64,000 nucleotides of DNA from NCBI RefSeq assembly GCF_002002885.1, contig NZ_CP019510.1, positions 2,604,001 to 2,668,000 of the forward strand. The letters are read 5' to 3'. The first letter of the stretch is position 1. Every line of letters starts with the position of its first letter. Below, piece by piece: positions 60,802 to 64,000 of this stretch. The position numbers and the translations under genes are program-made. Origin of the DNA: Janthinobacterium sp. LM6. GTDB taxonomy: Bacteria > Pseudomonadota > Gammaproteobacteria > Burkholderiales > Burkholderiaceae_D. A model generated the notes under the pieces. The model was given only the letters and a program-made list of their open reading frames with translations, was not told the origin of the DNA and made no database searches.

Positions 60802-61506
60802 ATGACCAAAACCGTCCCAGCGAAAAAAGCCGACAGCGCGCCCGTATCGATGTTTCCTACCAGCGCTTCGATTAACGCGGCAGCGGCCAAGGCCGCCCCG
60901 GCTGCCAAGCCCGCAGCTAAACCAGCTGCGAAAGCAGCCGTCAAGCCAGTGGCAAAAGCCGCCGTCAAGCCGGCAGTCGCCAAGCCGGCGGCAGCCAAAC
61001 CAGCGACGGCCAAGCCAGCCGCGGCCAAGGCGCCAGCCGCCAAGCCGGCAGCGAAGGCCGTCGTTGCCAAGCCTGCGGCCAAAGCCGTCGTCAAAGCCGC
61101 CGTCAAACCGGCAGCCAAGCCAGCCGTGAAAGCTGTCGCCAAGCCGGCGGCCAAGCCTGCGGTGAAGACCGTCGCCAAGCCGGCCGCGAAAGCCGCCGTC
61201 AAACCGGTAGCCAAGGCGGCCGCCAAGCCTGCGCCAGCGAAAAAAGCGCCGGTCGCCAAGGTTGCTGCCGTCAAGGAAAAAGCCCGCAAGCCGAAACTGG
61301 TGCGCGACAGCTTCACCATGCCGGAAGCGGAATACGAAGTCCTGGGCCAGGTGAAAAAAGCCTGCCTGAAGGCCGGTTTCGAGATCAAGAAAAGCGAATT
61401 GCTGCGCATCGGCGTGGCGCTGATCAGCCAGATCGACCTGGCGACCCTGCAAAACGTGCTGGCCGGCCTGCCGCAGCTGAAAACGGGCCGTCCGAAGAAG
61501 GATTGA
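60802..61506 (+). CDS. Histone H1-like Ala/Lys/Pro-rich protein with a C-terminal conserved domain
   Basis: 234 residues. Residues about 25-165 are KPAAKPAVKAVAKPAAK-type repeats, like AlgP and eukaryotic histone H1 tails, and would bind DNA. Residues about 175-234 (DSFTMPEAEYEVLGQVKKACLKAGFEIKKSELLRIGVALI) form a compact helical unit I have seen in many Burkholderiales proteins, resembling a ribbon-helix-helix or dimer module. It could be a nucleoid or regulatory protein. The repeats make in-frame length changes likely between strains. Confidence 0.75.
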   Translation: MTKTVPAKKADSAPVSMFPTSASINAAAAKAAPAAKPAAKPAAKAAVKPVAKAAVKPAVAKPAAAKPATAKPAAAKAPAAKPAAKAVVAKPAAKAVVKAAVKPAAKPAVKAVAKPAAKPAVKTVAKPAAKAAVKPVAKAAAKPAPAKKAPVAKVAAVKEKARKPKLVRDSFTMPEAEYEVLGQVKKACLKAGFEIKKSELLRIGVALISQIDLATLQNVLAGLPQLKTGRPKKD

Positions 61507-61574
61507 TGGCGCGGGCAGGGGCCGCCCCCTGCCTGGCCGTTCTGGTTTACCATGGGGCCTGTGATAGTTCCCCC

Positions 61575-62402
61575 ATGGTTGCCATGTCAGAAGATACAGA
61601 TATCGAACGCGCCGGCTTCGTCGAGCGCGCCATCGTCCGCCACCAGGCGGGCGACTCTACCCCAGCCATCGACCACGTCGCCGAGGAAATCCCCGTCGCG
61701 CTGGTCTTCAATGGCATTTCCCACGTCGTCATGATGGCCACTCCGCGCGACCTGGAGGCATTTGCCTATGGCTTCGCGCTGACGGAAGGCGTGGTGGCAT
61801 CGGCCGACGCCATCTTTGACTGCGAAGTGTTCCTGCGTCCCGATTCCGCCGAAGTGTCCTTGAGCATCGCCCAGGAAGATTTCGTGCGCCTGAAGGACCG
61901 GCGCCGCCAGCTGACGGGCCGCACGGGCTGCGGCGTGTGCGGCATCGACAGCATCGACATGCTGGACTTGCAGCCGCAGGCGCTGCCGCCGGCCTTGATC
62001 CACGTCAACCTGCCGGCCGCATTGGCGCGTGCCTCCGCCGGCCTGCGCGCGCACCAGGCGCTGATGCGGGAAACGGGCGGCGTGCATGCGGCCGCGTGGT
62101 GCGCGCCCGACGGTGATATCGTGCACGTGTTCGAGGATGTCGGCCGCCACAACGGCCTGGATAAACTGATCGGCCATTTGGCACTGAGCGGGGCGGACAT
62201 GCGGCGCGGCTTCGTCTTCCTGTCCAGCCGCGGCAGCTACGAGCTGGCGCGCAAGGCGGCGCGCATGCAGATTCCGCTGCTGGCGACGATTTCCGCCCCC
62301 AGCTCGCTGGCCATTTCCATCGCCACGCAGGCGGGCATGAAGCTGGTGGGTTTCTGCCGTCAGGACGCCTTCGTCGATTACACGCCAGGCATCAGTATCT
62401 AA
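61575..62402 (+). CDS. fdhD: FdhD sulfurtransferase for formate dehydrogenase maturation
   Basis: 275 residues from ATG 61575 (61584 also possible). The CGVCG motif carrying the sulfur-transfer cysteines is near residue 117. FEDVGRHNGLDKLIG, RGFVFLSSRGSYELARKAA and IPLLATISAPSSLAI are FdhD signatures. It transfers sulfur from IscS to the Mo-bis-MGD cofactor. It converges, with a 3-base overlap, on the formate-dehydrogenase-like gene it presumably serves. Confidence 0.93.
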   Translation: MVAMSEDTDIERAGFVERAIVRHQAGDSTPAIDHVAEEIPVALVFNGISHVVMMATPRDLEAFAYGFALTEGVVASADAIFDCEVFLRPDSAEVSLSIAQEDFVRLKDRRRQLTGRTGCGVCGIDSIDMLDLQPQALPPALIHVNLPAALARASAGLRAHQALMRETGGVHAAAWCAPDGDIVHVFEDVGRHNGLDKLIGHLALSGADMRRGFVFLSSRGSYELARKAARMQIPLLATISAPSSLAISIATQAGMKLVGFCRQDAFVDYTPGISI

Positions 62403-64000
62403 GCGGCAGAACGCTGCAGCAGCACCGGCACGGACTTCGACGTGGGCGTGCCGGCGCCGTCCGCCGTGCTGGCCAGCGGCACCAGCGCGTTCGTCTCCGG
62501 GTAATACGCGCCCAGGCAGCCGCGCGGGATGTCGTAGGCGACGAGGCGGAAGCCGTCGGCGCGGCGCGCCACGCCATCGTCCCAGGCGCCGATCAGGTCC
62601 ACCTGGTCGCCATCGGCAAAGCCCAGCATGGCGATATCTTCCTTGTTGGCGAAGACCACCTTGCGCGTGCCGTACACGCCCCGGTAGCGGTCATCCATGC
62701 CGTAGATGGTGGTGTTGTACTGGTCGTGCGAGCGGGTGCTCATCAGGACCATCAGGCGCTCGCCGTGGCGCTTGCGGGCACGGTGCAGCGGCGTATCGAG
62801 GTCCAGCGGGGCGACGAGGAAGCTGGCCTTGCCGCTGGCCGTCTTCCACACGCGTTCGCGCGAAGCCACCGTCAAATGAAAGCCGCCCGGCTGCGCCACC
62901 CTGGCGTTGTAGTCGTAAAAGTCGTCGAACACCTTTTCGATGTCGTCGCGGATGCGCGCATAGTCGGCCGCATACGCGCGCCAGTCCACCAGGGCGCTGC
63001 CCACCGTCGCTTCGGCCATGCCGGCCACGATGGCCACTTCCGAGCGCAGTTGCGGCGAAGCGGGCGCATTGCGGCCGTACGAGATATGCACCATGCTCAT
63101 CGAGTCTTCCACCGTCACGCCCTGCGCCACGCCGTGCTGCAAGTCGATCTCCGTGCGGCCCAGCGTGGGCAGCAGCAGGGCTTCCTTGCCGATGACGAGG
63201 TGGCTGCGATTGAGCTTGGTGGCCACCTGCACCGTCAGCGCGCACTGGCGCAGGGCGGCAAAGGTCAATGGCGTATCGGGCGTGGCGGCGGCGAAATTGC
63301 CGCCCAGCGCGATGAATACCTTGACGTCGCCGCGCCGCATGGCTTCGATGGTGGCCACCACGTCGTGGCCGTGCGCGCGCGGCGGCGCGAATCCGTACAC
63401 CTGGCCCAGGCGGTCGAGGAAGGCGTTTGTCGGCTTTTCCTCGATGCCCACCGTGCGGTCGCCCTGCACGTTCGAGTGGCCGCGCACGGGGCATAGCCCG
63501 GCGCCCGGTTTGCCGATCTGCCCGCGCAACATCATCAGGTTCGACAGCATGCGGATGGCCGCCACGCTGTGCTTGTGCTGCGTCAAGCCCATGCCCCAGG
63601 TGGCGATGATGCGCCGGCCCTTGACGAAGATGTCCGTCAATGCCTCGATCTGCGCGCGCGCCACGCCGGACTCCCGCAGCAGCAGTTCCCAGCTTTCTGC
63701 ACGCAGGTCGTCGCGGAAGGCGTCGAAGCCGCTGCAGTGTTCAACGATGAAGGCGTGGTCGATGACGGCGGGCCTGCCTGCCGCCTGCGCCGCGTCGTCG
63801 TGCTCGACGACGCGCTTGGCGACGGCCTTGATCAGGGCGAAGTCGCCGCCCAGTGTCGGCTGGACGAACAGGCCGGCCAGGCGCGTGCTGCCGAGGGTCG
63901 CCATTTCCAGCGCACTTTGCGGGTCCATGAAGCGCTGCAAGCCCCGTTCGCGCAGGGGATTGATGGAAACGATGCTGCCGCCGCGGCGCGCGCAGTCGCG
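62399..64000 (-). CDS. FdhF/YdeP-type molybdopterin oxidoreductase alpha subunit (5' end outside window)
   Basis: At least 533 residues; the start lies beyond 64000. Mo-bis-MGD region: WGMGLTQHKHSVAAIRMLSNLMMLRGQIGKPGAGLCPVRGHSNVQGDRTVG, IALGGNFAAATPDTP, and the C-terminal ADGDQVDLIGAWDDG plus DIPRGCLGAYYPETNALVPL fold. PVRGHSNVQGDRTVGI is characteristic of the YdeP branch of the formate dehydrogenase alpha family, whose physiological substrate is unknown. The catalytic Cys/SeCys region lies outside the window. FdhD is convergent. Confidence 0.88.
   Translation of the reverse strand, partial: RDCARRGGSIVSINPLRERGLQRFMDPQSALEMATLGSTRLAGLFVQPTLGGDFALIKAVAKRVVEHDDAAQAAGRPAVIDHAFIVEHCSGFDAFRDDLRAESWELLLRESGVARAQIEALTDIFVKGRRIIATWGMGLTQHKHSVAAIRMLSNLMMLRGQIGKPGAGLCPVRGHSNVQGDRTVGIEEKPTNAFLDRLGQVYGFAPPRAHGHDVVATIEAMRRGDVKVFIALGGNFAAATPDTPLTFAALRQCALTVQVATKLNRSHLVIGKEALLLPTLGRTEIDLQHGVAQGVTVEDSMSMVHISYGRNAPASPQLRSEVAIVAGMAEATVGSALVDWRAYAADYARIRDDIEKVFDDFYDYNARVAQPGGFHLTVASRERVWKTASGKASFLVAPLDLDTPLHRARKRHGERLMVLMSTRSHDQYNTTIYGMDDRYRGVYGTRKVVFANKEDIAMLGFADGDQVDLIGAWDDGVARRADGFRLVAYDIPRGCLGAYYPETNALVPLASTADGAGTPTSKSVPVLLQRSAA

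Noticed and set aside
60890..61260. Short tandem repeats suggesting a CRISPR array
   Set aside because: They are in-frame Lys/Pro/Ala codons of one protein, without regular spacers.
59290..61452. 720-codon minus-strand open frame opposite ppx and the histone-like gene
   Set aside because: Low-complexity shadow of GC-rich genes, with no domain motifs of its own.

Overview
The window is high-GC bacterial chromosome. The protein families, the style of the Liv, TonB and cyclic-di-GMP genes and the many Ala-rich proteins suggest a betaproteobacterium of the Oxalobacteraceae, most likely Janthinobacterium or a close relative. This placement is inferred from family resemblance only. Nearly all of it is ordinary, densely packed chromosome. 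The exception is one AT-richer island at about 18.99-24.43 kb. I see no rRNA, tRNA or CRISPR.

Layout. 0-8.5 kb: housekeeping and membrane genes (HAD phosphatase, META lipoprotein, hydrolase plus MocR regulator, BenE transporter, CPBP protease, gamma carbonic anhydrase, TetR pair, fatty-acid desaturase, DUF3144). 8.6-11.5 kb: a complete YfiR-YfiN-YfiB cyclic-di-GMP cassette with gluconokinase coupled to its end. 11.7-13.3 kb: Na+/H+ antiporter. 13.5-17.6 kb: a periplasmic molybdenum hydroxylase (triple-haem cytochrome c, 2Fe-2S subunit, Tat-exported Mo subunit). 18.5-24.8 kb: a decayed integrative element inserted inside fghA, flanked by ~500-bp direct repeats of the 3' half of fghA. It carries a dead tyrosine integrase, two IS21-type remnants, a soluble M48-like peptidase, a possible D...ExE nuclease and a phage-like gene remnant. 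24.9-31.9 kb: sirtuin, signal peptidase I, small membrane proteins, GNAT, VOC, DinB, HDOD and a broken hydrolase. 31.9-40.1 kb: one long minus-strand cluster for uptake and CoA activation of an unknown acid (IclR regulator, acyl-CoA dehydrogenase, AMP-dependent ligase, LivKHMGF transporter). 40.2-42.9 kb: a TonB-dependent receptor and a cysteine-free PF00174-like periplasmic protein behind two ModE-like operators. 43-51.9 kb: hydrolases, a sugar isomerase/epimerase with a TetR regulator, an orphan flagellar rod-like protein, a NYN/OST-HTH protein, a haemolysin III homologue and a LysR regulator. 51.9-57.4 kb: two further GGDEF proteins, one also EAL. 57.4-64 kb: a Ca2+/H+ antiporter-like protein, Ppx behind a Pho box, a histone-like protein, FdhD and the 3' part of an FdhF/YdeP-type oxidoreductase.

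Two themes recur. Molybdenum: a Mo hydroxylase, a PF00174-fold protein, FdhD, a formate-dehydrogenase-like enzyme, and a TonB receptor whose promoter has a 21/22 match to the ModE consensus as I recall it. The best candidate for an undescribed system is therefore a ModE-controlled outer-membrane uptake route for molybdate, tungstate or a chelate. Cyclic di-GMP: three GGDEF proteins plus an HDOD protein; one GGDEF site is degenerate (GGAEF) but keeps its RxxD inhibitory site.

Limits: all family assignments come from reading motifs, without database searches. Starts were chosen from Shine-Dalgarno spacing and family alignment from memory.
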